Source: Litsea cubeba (Eukaryota > Streptophyta > Magnoliopsida > Laurales > Lauraceae). Taken from it: 64,000 nucleotides of DNA. The notes under the pieces were generated by a model that was given only the letters and a program-made list of their open reading frames with translations, had not been told where the DNA came from and did no database searches. A program made the translations under genes and the position numbers. Positions 46,560 through 57,959 of this stretch are shown here, piece after piece (positions within the stretch are counted from its first letter, which is position 1; every line of letters begins with the position of its first letter). Location of the stretch: contig CM022945.1 of the NCBI GenBank assembly GCA_012931725.1, positions 100,013,951 to 100,077,950 of the forward strand. The letters are read 5' to 3'.

Positions 46560-46795
46560 CTGTTCGGTACTGTGTGTTCGAACAAGTCTGGAGTGTTCGT
46601 CATGTAATATTCGAACATTCTTAAAATGCTCGATCATATAGTTCCAAACATTTTAGGAATGAACGAATTATACATTCCGAACATTCCCAAAATGTTAGGA
46701 CTATACATTCCGATCATTCTTAAACTGTTCAGAACTATTTGTTCGAACATTATGGAAATGTTCGTAGCTTCATGTTCGAACATATGGTGACGATG
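46560..46795. repeat. right cluster of GAACATT words in MULE E2
   Basis: GTTCGAACA, TTCGAACATT, CCGAACATTCCC and TTGTTCGAACATT recur in both orientations after the transposase relic, mirroring the left cluster. Confidence 0.6.
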
Positions 46796-47299
46796 AAATA
46801 AAAGAAAATTTGAACAACTGCAACCAGTGGAAAAAAAACCATTTTGGGCGATTTAGAGTATTGAGTATGTCCATTTGGACATAATTTTATGCAAAATAGC
46901 TGCTAGAATGACCTATTTGAAAAAATAGCACAATGAGAATGGTGAAGAAGAAAGATGAGTTACCTGCCACTAAAATGGAGGTTAATGTGAGAGAAGATGT
47001 CTTCCTTCTTCCTTATCTGCTTCTGTACTTTTCACTTGGCTAATCGTCCAACAAGAATGTAGGTCGAAATGGGTGCTCCAAGAGCTTTCTCCAGTGACAG
47101 TTTGAATAGAGAAAAGAGAAACGTTGAAGAAGATGTGTGAGAAGAGAAGAGAGGAGTTGTAAATGACCTGGGTAGTTTGGGTATATTGATGGGTGCAAAG
47201 AGAAATATCTATAAATAATCCTATTTTAAACATCGGTGTGGAGAGAAATTCGGTGGGAAGAGAAGAAATAGCGGTGCCAACAGAACTCCCCTAAGGGTT

Positions 47300-48009
47300 A
47301 TCTCTTCCATCGGAGAGGGGAAGGGTTCGAAATTGCAATCCATCTCTTCCATCGGAGATAGGGTGGGGAGATGGAGAATGAGAAAGGAATAAGGGAAGAA
47401 AGAAGAGGAAGAAGAAAACATGAGCAATGATATCATCGTTCAAACAAAAGTGAGGATTTGGCAAGAGAGCATGCCTTACTGTTAGAAATGAACTATGAGG
47501 GCCTCTTTTGTGCACCAGACATCTAAGGTGATTTTTCAATGATTTTCTATATATGATATTTTCGGAATATGACAAAATTTTTAACAGTGGCATGCCTATT
47601 AATGCTGCTCTCGGTTTCTTAATAGCAGAGTAATTGAGGATCGTCTCTGCCATATTAAAGTAGAAGCTTGGTTTCTTAATAGCAGAGTAATTGAGGATCG
47701 TCTCTGCTATATTAAAGTAGAAGTAAACACATGATGGCTTGTCCTTGTATTGTAGTAACTTTCAAGAGGACAAAATAATTAAATGCCATTTGATTCTGCA
47801 ATGACTTGTTTCTGTCATACATGTATCTGTACAGCAAATCTTTTAATCTGGTGCACTCGTTGGTTTTTCTGATGAGAAAGTTCATCATTTCCTTACCCTT
47901 CTTTTGTATATGTGGACCTCCATCTATACGGTAATATCTACCATTGAGTACTGGAGAGAATACAGAAAAGTGCACTGTATTTTGTCATTAGAATACAATA
48001 TGTAAATAG
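47300..48009. other. copy 2 sequence with a short tandem repeat
   Basis: No gene is recognised. GTTTCTTAATAGCAGAGTAA is duplicated at 47610 and 47670 in a unit of about 60 bp. Sequence from about 47.54 kb onward matches copy 1 from 22.32 kb. Confidence 0.7.
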
Positions 48010-48829
48010 TGTAAGACCCCTTCCCGAGTTAATCCTGATTAACTCTAATTAATCGAGCTTAAGAAAGATTAAGCGTGATTAGTTAACTTAAATGTAATTA
48101 ATGGTTAAATTGGATCAAATTGATCTCAAAAGAAGGATTAAAGTCTGATGACATAATTTAGAAGTCATGGAATTCATTAAGTTGAGTTTTAGACTCAACT
48201 TAGTGTAATGAAGGACTTTTCCGTAAATACAAGTTTATATATATGTTGTCAAATTTGGTGAAACTTTAAACTATCATGTGTATCTCAATGAGTACATTAA
48301 CTTTCATAATACACATGGTTACATTTGGATTAAGATGGAACAAGTGGATCTTCAATTGACTCAAAGTAAAATTTAACTAATGCAAAAGGGGTTAAATGCA
48401 AAATTGCATTATGACTCAGGTTCAAGTGAACCATGAGCTGTTGAGATGAGAAGGAATGCATGCCAGCAGCTGGCTCCTTCCTTCTTCCTTCTTCCTTCTT
48501 CCTTCTTCTTTCTTCATTTTCATTGTTTCTTCCTTTCTTTCTTTCTGCAATTCACATAAACAAATATCAAGGCAAGGATTTGTGAAGTTTTGTTAAAGAA
48601 TTTCATCATCTTCAGTTGTTTTTCCTTGGAAGTGCAAAGTTTGGATTGAAGAAGACTTGATCTCAAGCTCAAACTACACAAAAAGGATTTTGTGGATTTA
48701 GCATCAAGAGAGGCAAGTACTTACATGTTTTTATGAATTATGATGTATTAGAATGATTAGAGCATAAATGGATCAAAAGCCAGAAGTTTGGCTTCAAAAA
48801 ACCTGAAGCTCGAACTAAGCTTCTGTGCG

Positions 48830-49170
48830 CTATCGGTCGACCGACAGGTCGACCGACGAGTGAACCGACAGGTATAGAACCTGTTTTCATTGAATTTCAG
48901 TTCTCTGAAATTCGAACCGATGCATGGTCGGTCAACCGACGACCTGACAGACGTTGTAAATATAGGAATTCGCGTCTCTGGTTTTCGAACCGAGAAACAA
49001 ACCGATGCGACCGACTCATGTCGGTCAACCGACAGAATGTATGTCGGTCAACCGACGTACAAGTACAGGAAGTTCGTGTCTCGGGAATTCTGACCGACGT
49101 GATGCCGGTCAGCCGACATGGAGCTATCGGTCAGCCGACAGCTGACCGACGTGGTGACCGACAGTGAAGG
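48830..49170. repeat. palindrome cluster in solo LTR 1
   Basis: At least six near-perfect palindromes of type GTCGGTCAACCGAC or CGGTCGACCG occur, for example near 48833, 48926, 49018, 49042, 49101 and 49125, with half-sites (GACCGAC) between. Confidence 0.85.
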
Positions 49171-49726
49171 AAATTTCATATTTGGAATATGATTTTCCTG
49201 TTTCGAAGCCTAATTTATACAGGCTGTTTATTGTTAATGTATAAGCCTACATAGGTGTAAACTAAGTTATTCGAATGCACAATTCAATATTTAAAGTGAT
49301 GTTCATCAAGAATAACACGTGCATTGGATAACGAAAGTTTCACTCATTTGTTTGGTTTAGACGTCTGCATAGTGTTGTATAGAGTTGTATAGACTTAAAT
49401 TTGATTTCCGCATTCAATGGTATTATGATTCTTAAGCTCAATGTCGAGCTATGCTATTCAATGTTTCATAAAGCTCATATAGAGCTGAACTACATTGATT
49501 ACATGAGATGAATGAATAGCCTAATACTAGACCGTAATTCCCTAAGCTCATTCTTGAGCTATACTAACATAATGAATTGAATTGTTGAATGAATAGAATG
49601 TAATGAAGAATTAATAATTCCTACTGCAGTAGGTGAGCTAGGAGCCTTCCGGAGCTCCGTGGTGATACCAGTGATCTCTGATCAAGACACTGAAAATCCC
49701 ACACCTCATAGGCAAAAATTGGATCA

Positions 49727-49900
49727 GAGCCAGGTGGCGCGAGTCCATGAGCTGGGGCAACATGTAGGAAAGAGCCAGGTGGCGCGAGCCCATGACCAAC
49801 ACGTAGGCCAGAGCCAGGTGGCGCGAGCCCATATCATATAATAAAGCCTTGAGGCAACATGTAGGCCAGAGCCAGGTGGCGTGAGCCCATGAGCCAAAGA
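49727..49900 (+). repeat. four-copy local repeat in solo LTR 1
   Basis: GAGCCAGGTGGCGCGAGCCC or a close variant begins at 49727, 49772, 49811 and 49869, separated by variants of CAACATGTAGGCCA. The block is missing from solo LTR 2 and explains most of the length difference. Confidence 0.93.
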
Positions 49901-50617
49901 GGATTATGTTATAAATATTATTTATAACTGACTGATATTGGTGTTAACAGAAATACAGAACAGCTTTTGTTTGAAAGCATAAAATGAGATGAAATATAAA
50001 TCTATTATTATAGTCATAAGTAATGGTTATTACTTGATTCTACTGTTTATATCTGTGTAATATAGAATTGTATCGATTCATATAGAACTGGTAAATTGGT
50101 AAATTGACAGGTTCTTATATATGTGATTATTGATTAATAATATGATAGCATATACTATCATAGAACTGTATGTACATTGTTGAATCGTCGTGTTCATGGT
50201 GTTATTGATGACATCGCAGGCCCTGTTGTCCGCGCCATCAGCAGAGGATGTTGATCGAAGGGTGTAAATATTCGGAGTGCGAGTCGACTGAAAATGTTTG
50301 GAAGATTTTATTTTATAGGTTTGACATAGAAGTAGATGTCCCCTGCATTGTATATAAATATGCAGTGGTTGACTTTATTATATCAGAGATGTATGTGTAT
50401 ATATGAACTTTACTTTTGGTAAAGGAACTCATATAAGTAATAGTGTTTTAGTCAATGTATATTTTCCGCCATTGTATATAATTGACAGGCATGGTATTTG
50501 ATATCCCTTGTGGATTTCGTTTTAACTTTCTGTTAGTTCGAAGTTTACGGGAGTAAGTATGCATTCGCGACTCGGGGTTTGTCCGAGCTAATCAGATCTC
50601 AGGACCGGGTCGCGACA

Positions 50618-51423
50618 AATAGACAACAAAAGCCACCCTACTGTTGGAACAGTGCCAACGGAAGTAGAATAAGAACATCAGTTGTGAGTGAGGCAAATAG
50701 CACCTAGTAATATGAGAAATTAAATGACCAACATTGGCTAGAGGAGCAGGACCCTAGGACATATTGGGACACCGGGGGATGTGAATAAAATTTATGATGA
50801 AGTTAGATTTTCTTGTTGAACTAGTAATTTGCCCTTACCCAATGGAAAAACCACTTGGTTAGAGAAATCAATGTCTTCCCTTGAAAGTTGACCCTTGTGT
50901 GAGTAACAAGAGAATTGGCTATTTGTACTTTATTAGAAGGTGGGAGTAAATTCTGTGCTTCAAACACCATTGCAACCCTTTCTTCCTCATGTTCTCTACT
51001 GTTCTTTTTCGTTTGTTGCTTCCCCCTTTTATGGTCACAACCTTTGATTATCTATTTGTCCTATCTTTTTTATTCTTTTTAACTGCTTGTTTGGTTCTAC
51101 TACATTCCATCTTGATTTTCATCGTGTAAATCTTCATCTTTTTTTTCGTAGCCAACAAGCGAGCGACTCACAATTTCCTTACTCAATTTTATTTTAATGG
51201 ATATGAATGGAGATGGATTGTTACATGAATGTAGATGATGTGAAAAAACAGAGTACAGGTGAGGTAATTGTTGACATTGTGAGATAGTTCAATTATGTTT
51301 TTTTTTTTTTTTTTGCAATATTAACAAACGGTAGGAGTGAAAAGCATTTTTCAGGGAAAGTATGAATTTTCTCTAATCGGTCTCGATGACTAATGGCCAA
51401 AATTGTATATTCTCGCGAAAAAT
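50618..51423. other. copy 2 sequence between the two solo LTRs
   Basis: Continues the collinearity interrupted by solo LTR 1: ACAAAAGCCA..CCT, then CACTTGGTTAGAG and AAAGTTGACCCTTGTG resemble 22.74-22.92 kb. No gene is recognised. A poly-T tract lies at about 51299-51315. Confidence 0.65.
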
Positions 51424-53848
51424 TGTTAGACTCCGTCCCGAGTAAATCAAGATTAACTCTAATTATTGAGATTGAAGCTGATTAACTATATTTATTTAAG
51501 ATAACGATGGTTAATGACTGAATTGAATTGAATTAGCCTAAAAAAGAATGATTTAGGCTTAATAAAAGGATAATGAATGAGATTAAATGGAGTTTAGACT
51601 CAAACAAGGACTTTTACATAAATACGATTTTTTACGTATTTTATCGAATACAGTCACTCTTGATAGCAACACGCGCATCTCAAAGAATACGTTAACTTCC
51701 ATAGTAGATGCGAAGTCATCCGACGAGAATTGAATCAAACGACCCTTCATTTGACTCAATTTGAAATGAGAAAGAGAGGTGGAGGGCTTAAATGCAAAAA
51801 AGAATGCTTATATAGATAAGATGAACTCATTTGAGTTCATTCATCTCAAATTTCCAAAATAGGTTCCTTTTCTCTTCTTCTTCCTTCCTTTCCTTCATCA
51901 AGTGTTAAGGTTGAGTGATTCGAGTAGCCTTGGAAGAAAAGTGGATCTACTTCATCTTCTTTGGTTTCTTTGGAGTTGGAGCTTGAAGAAAAGCTCAAAG
52001 TTTCTTTCCATAGGCTTAAAGTAAGTGGTTTGAACTCTTTAATGAGTTTTATAGTTCTCTTGAGTGATTACAGTAGATTTATAGCACAAATAGCTCATGG
52101 AAGCTTTGTTTGTGTGTTGATGTTGATTTAGGATTGAAAGAGGCTTCAAGATGAGAAGTTTCCATCTCTAAGTCAAGCTATAGAGAGGGATTCTTGATTA
52201 TAAACTTGAAAGAGAGGCAAGTATATGCATTTCTAATGATTTGTCATGTTATTAGAACTCATGGAGTTTAAATGAAGAATTCCACTTCAGAAAATCTGAT
52301 GTTTTGAACTCAGAAAATCTAAAGTCTTGGGAGCAATTCGGTCAGCCGAACTACTGACCGAACCCATCTGGGTTGGTTTTGTAGTGAAAATCAGCTTCTA
52401 AAAAGCTGACCGACAAGTTTCGGTTAGCCAAATTTGTGAATTCGGCTAGCCAAATGGTGACCGTAAGGTGGCTAAAATTGTGGTCAGAAATGTCCATCAG
52501 AAGAGAAGCTTCTAGAAAACTAATCGAACGGTAGCTGAAGTGTGTTCGGTTAGCCGAATTTGAGAATTCGGCTAGCCGAGGAGGTGATCGAATAGGTGAC
52601 CGAATTGGTGAAATATATCAGAAGTTGTTAGGTTTAGGAAAGCTGACTGAAATGTAATTCGGTTAGCCGCATTCTGGAATTCGGTTAAGCGACAGGTGAC
52701 TGAATTTGAGAAAAATTGCAAATTGATGTATGATTTTTCGGGATAAAAGCCTATTATTACAAACTAGTGCTAGTGGTATCTAAATTGCAAAGGTGTTAGC
52801 TAAGGTTATTTTAAAGTACAAATACAGTTAAAATGATGTTCATCTAGAATAACACGCACATTAGATAACTAACGTTTCACTCAATTGTTTGGTTTAAAAA
52901 TCTAAATAGAATTATTGACTTATTTGATTTGATTCTTGAGTCTGGTAGTACATAGTAGTTTCTTAAGCTCGTGATAGAGCTGAACTGAATTAATGAACTG
53001 AGTTAATGAATGAATGAATGAATAGTTATTAAATGTAATAATGAATTAATGAATACTGTCGTAGATGGACTGAGGGGTATTCCGGAGCTCCATTGCGATG
53101 ACAGTGACCTCTGATCCCAACACTGGTAAATCCCACCTATTGATAAGTCATTTAATGAATAGTACTAACTGAATAACCACTGAATGACTAGTATTTGTAT
53201 TTACAAATACAATGATTGCTTCCATTAGAAGAAATTAACTGAAGGGAAATGAATGCTATTGTAGTTACCAATTTAGTGATTTCTATTACTTGACTCCACT
53301 GTATAGGACACTATACTTGATATCGATTCTTGTATATTGATAGCATGTCCTATCATAGATTTGTGTATACATTGCTGAACCGTCGTGTTCACAGTGTTAT
53401 TGATGACATTATAGGCCTAGTTGCCTGTGCCGGTCTTGTAGAGGCCGCACCGCCAGCGGAGGAGGCCCATTAGATATCTCCAAGATATTAAATCGAATGG
53501 ATGTGATCGGAGTGCGAATTATTTTAGAAACATTTTGAAATACTTGTGTAATTCATTTTGAATTTTAAATAGACGTCCCATGCATTGTATTTGAATATGC
53601 AGTGGTTAATTTGATAGAAAAGTAAATGTGTATATTGAACTTTAATTTTGGTAAAGGACTTATACAGTTTATAATGTTTTGTCAATGTATATATTCCGCA
53701 AAACTTATGCATTGGACAGGTTTGTATGATTGATATTCTTTGTGGATTTCGTTTTAACTTCGGTTATTTTGGAGTTTACGGAAGTAAGTATGGGGTCGCG
53801 ACTTGGGGTTTGCCCGGAGTAATCAGATCTCGGTCTCAAGTCGTGACA
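51424..53848 (+). mobile_element. solo LTR 2 (2.4 kb), 5-bp TSD
   Basis: Starts TGTTAGACTCCGTCCCGAG and ends AAGTCGTGACA, flanked by AAAAT (51419-51423 and 53849-53853). It aligns with solo LTR 1 through GATTAACTCTAATTA, AGAATAACACG, CACTGTTATTGATGACAT and the terminal AATCAGATCTC region. Different target-site duplications show independent insertions of one family. Confidence 0.85.
52335..52695. repeat. palindrome cluster in solo LTR 2
   Basis: Palindromes of type TTCGGTTAGCCGAA or ATTCGGCTAGCCGA occur near 52339, 52416, 52440, 52544, 52567, 52652 and 52679, in the same zone of the LTR as the cluster in solo LTR 1 but with different sequence. Confidence 0.85.
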
Positions 53849-53854
53849 AAAATT

Positions 53855-54950
53855 CATTTTGTAGAATTAGATATAGAAGAATTTATGTACAATCTAAATT
53901 TATGTACAATCTTGCAGTTTGCTCCTGTGTAACTTTGTGTTATTAGCAACATACTGCGATATTGCATGCTGCAGATAACAAACAATTAAGTGCATTCGAG
54001 AATGTAATTTTACCTTTAAATCCTTCATCCTGCAGTGGAGGGAAAACTACATTTCTGGACATCATTCATTGAGCCCAATCAGGGAAAATTTGCACTTTTC
54101 CTGAAAAAAGAATTCACTAATGACACTTGCCGGATGTGAAAAGCATTTTTTCAGAGAAAGTGAGAATTTCCCTTGATTTACTCAATGACTGATGTAGGGA
54201 ACTAAATAATTTTTTGTGAAAAACTCCTTTTAAAGAATATTTAAATATAAATGAGCCTTTTTGTTCTGTCTTGCAGTAAACTATAAAACTTATCTGCAGC
54301 ATTTGATGATACTAATGCAAGTGGCAGATAACCCATAGGCCATAGTTACTACATTACATAATGTATTTTTGACTTTAAGATCCTTCATGCTATAATATTT
54401 TGGAGGGAAGAACATAATTTCTAGAAACCAGTGAGTGAGCCTATTAGCCTAATCAGGGAATAAGACGTATAAATAAAAACTAACAGTACTATGAAGAAGA
54501 CAGATGGTAGACAGTTGTTCAAAGAACCGAGCCAAAGTAAAAAGCAAGAATCTTGCATAGTATAGGGAGGGTTTCATACTTGACATACATTTATATCAGA
54601 CGTATATGCATGGGCATAAAGGTTTAAAAAATGGAATGTGGTTGTTGGAAAAACAAAGACAAAAATCCATGAAATCAATCACAAACGCACAAGATTTACG
54701 AGGTTTACCAAATGAGGGCTATGTCCCTGAAGACTATCTTCTTTTATACTAAGAAAAGCAAAGAATTACAACACTCTTTCGTTGTGTCAACAATGCTTTC
54801 TCTCAACATAGGAAAAAACCTATTTCATAAAACCCTAGACCAAAAAATAACAATTATAATGAAATACCTCAAATACCCTTATGTCCAAGAGGGTACCTCA
54901 ACTACCTATTTCATAAAACCCTACACCGAAAAGTAACAATTATATAAGAG
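53855..54950. other. no recognised feature
   Basis: AT-rich sequence without a gene. AATTTATGTACAATCT is directly repeated near 53880 and 53898. CTGATTTCATAAAACCCTA-like text (TATTTCATAAAACCCTA) recurs at 54820 and 54907. Confidence 0.5.
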
Positions 54951-54954
54951 TTAA

Positions 54955-55155
54955 ACTGAATGCAAGACATCTCTGCACACGAGTAGTGGTAGGGCCTTGA
55001 TGGTTAACATAAAATATTTGGTCTCGATACATGAAACTGCACCATCATATTGGGGATTACAGGGGAGTTTACTCGGTCTCCTTTTAGATCCGTAGAAATT
55101 AGTTCAGCTTAAAAAGTTGTGAACCCTCTAAAAAAAATAAAAAATAAAAAGGTCT
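54955..55155 (+). mobile_element. tRNA-derived SINE-like element, second copy
   Basis: AGTGGTAGGGCCTTGATGG resembles a tRNA A box. The segment continues to GGGGAGTTTACTCGGTCTCC and GTAGAAATTAGTTCAGC, and ends in an A-rich tail. The 3' body matches the element at 660-885. Confidence 0.45.
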
Positions 55156-55219
55156 CCATGTATGGAGAGTTTTTACTCTGTTTTTAACTCAAGCCCCCAC
55201 ACCCAAAAAAATAAACAAA

Positions 55220-57690
55220 CAACCTGTGGGGACGAACTGACTCAGTCGAGTTTAAGTGGATTCCCACCGAGTTTTTAAACTATGAGTAGTCTTCCAATCG
55301 ACTCGACCACTGCTTTCGTAAGTGCTAATGCACGAAATCTAGTCAGTGAACGGAAAAGAAGAAGCTTACACGGCCTGGCGAAAACAAAAGGACCGACAAG
55401 ATACCAAATCCAAGATGGATCAGGGTGGGCCACGCACTGTTAAGAACACATGTCTCGATGCCTTTTCCACTTGAAATATAATAAGAATTAAGAACACACA
55501 AAGATCTATCAAAAGAAAAGAAAAAAAAAAAAAAAAGAACACACAGAGATGCTCCTAACATAGGGATGAAGAATGCCTAGGAGTCCTTCTCAAGCTAGCC
55601 CATGGTTCAGGCCTAGAAAGTGAAAAGTCACAAACAAATTGACATGCAAACCCCGTTTTCTATCCGAGTCCTGCTATATGGACTAACTCATGAGCCATGG
55701 ACTAATTTCATGATTCTCATCCAATATTTGGTTAAGAACCATAAGATTAATCCACGAATGAGTTAGTCCATGTAGATTTTTTATTTCTATCTGGCGGTTA
55801 TGTATTCTCATTCTTGTGGGACTGCTTATCTAAAGCCGGGGAAGTAGAGATCCACAAGTTACAGGGTCATGCTGAAAGGGGCACCAATCAAGCGTTTGTA
55901 CTTCCAGTACCTGAAAATCGAATAGGCATGTGGGGTTTTCTTTAAACTACTCAATGTCTAATGTTTTACGCTGTGTACCTATCTATAATTAGACATACCT
56001 CTTATAACAGTTTTGATCCACCACACGTGCTCCCTATTCAGTGGAATAGAACCGCTTTGGTGCATGCACACAATGTCTTATTGTGATTTTAGTGGGTATG
56101 AGATCATGCAAGCGACGACTTATTTCTGTTTAATTTTACTTAAAGCAATGTGAAATGTGTCAGTGGAGATCAAGTAAGTTAATTACTATATTATACTGTT
56201 TGAAGCATCATGCAAACTCACAAAAGCTTTATATGATTAAGACAACAATAGATTGATTAAATTAGAAAGTAAGTGAAGGATGACCCACACACGTTGGCAT
56301 GCCTTTGATTTTTAGAGTTAGTGATATCTAATCAGGGAGAAGCTAATTGCATCAAATGATTACTCAATTTGGGGCCTTTAATCCTGCAGTTAGGCCCACC
56401 GCATGATGATGAGCTAGCTAGGAGGAAGAGAGGCTCTAATAGTAATGGCAATATCAGGTGTTTCTTCAAAAAAATTATAGACCTTAAACTAGAATCCTAA
56501 TGTTTTTTTCAAGAACATTACAATAAACTCAAGTTTAATTCCATTAAGAATTTGTTGTGATAATTTATTATTATTATTATTTTTGTTTTGCTGAAATGTT
56601 GTGATAAATTTTGTTTCATGGATCCAGCATATATATATACATTGTTCATGGACTGTGTCTCTAGAGAGTGAAATGCTTTTTGATTAGGGCCTACCTACTC
56701 CATATCTCCATGTCCATTTGATTAAGACCCACGTCAATCTCACATTTTCTTGATTGTGATAATGATCAGTTCTAATTTTCAAATGTAGGTTGGCTACCTG
56801 AGACAATTTTATTGATCAGAGGTAAGATCCACTGATTTTAGTTACCATAGCTTTTGTAACACTCACAAATGTTTTTTCTCAGGCATGATGATTTCTTCAG
56901 CTTTCAGGTAACAAAAAGCACATCCATTATTAAAACAAGCACAAAATGGGCACTTGGTTTCTCCATTTAAGTGTTTGGTGATGTCTTACGAAAATGCATA
57001 TTTATAATTATAGCTGATGGAAGTTCAATTTAAAGGAACACATGTAAACTTTCTTGAACGCTTGTTAATTGTTGTTTAATGTCCAAGAAAGGAAATCTAA
57101 GGCATGTTGTGTACTAGGCAGTGAGATAAGAGCATATTCGGCAGTGGGATAAGGAGTGTGAGAGCTATTCACCATATTTGGAATTTAACTTGGGAAAGAT
57201 ATATCTCCATATTTGTCACGTGGACGCCTTAGGTAAGGTGGGACTAGGTTCTTTGACTGCCCCCTAGCCTTAGCCTCTTTGAAAGTCATGGAAACAACCT
57301 GCAGTAAAAAAAATCTCACCACTAATGAAACTCTTTTAAACTTTTTTTTGCCTCAAAACCCATAATATTATGAGATCGCAACGTAAAAGGGTCAGGCCTT
57401 TTCACCTCTATTTACTTTTCCACTTGCAAATTCAATTTTTCTAAACAACGAAAAATGACATTTTGTGAAAAGTGAATACACTCGTGACCACCATTTTTCA
57501 AATTCTATCATTCGGAAAATTCTCACCTTAAAATGTTGAATAAAAGCCATGATATCATGGGATTTGTCAATTTCTATAATATATACTTTCTTCAACCAAC
57601 AAGCAAATTCGTTTTTACGGAATATGATAGATGATGTTTGTGAAAAGCCAATGCACATGCCACAACCGTTTCTAATGATCTATTATTTCA
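55220..57690. other. gene-free copy 2 sequence collinear with copy 1
   Basis: Matches 23.0-25.2 kb in order. Examples: GTCAGTGAACG (55.34 kb), GTTTTTAACTC-flanked intergenic text, AGTGATATCTAATCAGG (56.32 kb) and GATTTCTTCAGCTTTCAGGTAACA (56.89 kb; first 20 bases shared with few changes). No coding region is recognised. Confidence 0.75.
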
Positions 57691-57702
57691 GAAATCTTTA
57701 CC

Positions 57703-57946
57703 GAGGGCTTCTGTTGGCACCGCACTTTTACCTCTTCACACCGCGCACATAAAAAAAAAAGGTCTTTTCCTTAACTACTACTCCCTTTCCCTCTCTCCCT
57801 CTACCCTCTTCCCTCATGCTCTCCCCCACCCCACCCAGTCTCCGGCAAGGGGAAGAAGAGAGAGGAGGGAGGGGTAGTTAAGGAAAAATAAAAAATTTAG
57901 TGCGGTGTGGAGAGATTATAAGAATGTGGCGCTAATAGAAGCACCC
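57703..57946. mobile_element. MULE derivative E3, 244 bp, perfect 9-bp TSD
   Basis: ATCTTTACC lies at 57694-57702 and 57947-57955. The ends GAGGGCTTCTGTTGGCACCG and, inverted, GGGTGCTTCTATTAGCGCCA match the termini of E1 and E2, and both run into CTCT.CACACCGC. The element is almost all TIR, with a short CT/GA-rich core similar to E1. Confidence 0.9.
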
Positions 57947-57959
57947 ATCTTTACCTGAA

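Larger units (their letters stand above)
43997..47291 (+). mobile_element. MULE E2 with decayed transposase, 3.3 kb
   Basis: The left end GGGGAGTTCTATTGGTACCA matches the inverted right end GGGGAGTTCTGTTGGCACCG. Both continue to TCTCTTCCCACCG. These are the same termini as elements E1 (35936) and E3 (57703). The interior contains a plus-strand transposase relic and, on either side, clusters of GAACATT/TGTTCGAACA words. No matching 9-bp flanks were found (ACTTAAAAA versus TAAGGGTTA), so the insertion is old or has been rearranged. It is absent from copy 1. Confidence 0.8.
48010..50617 (+). mobile_element. solo LTR 1 (2.6 kb), 5-bp TSD
   Basis: Starts TGTAAGACCCC and ends GGGTCGCGACA, flanked by AATAG on both sides (48005-48009 and 50618-50622). 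No primer-binding site or coding region follows. A second member at 51424-53848 aligns along its length. The pattern fits recombination between the two LTRs of a full retrotransposon. It contains a CTTC-rich microsatellite at about 48478-48545, a palindrome cluster and a local tandem repeat. Orientation is taken from TG...CA and similarity only. Confidence 0.85.

Noticed and set aside
43600..47480. possible outer TIR element around MULE E2 (GACGATATCGTCAC left, GATGATATCATTGC right)
   Set aside because: Similarity between the two sides is short and the edges could not be fixed.
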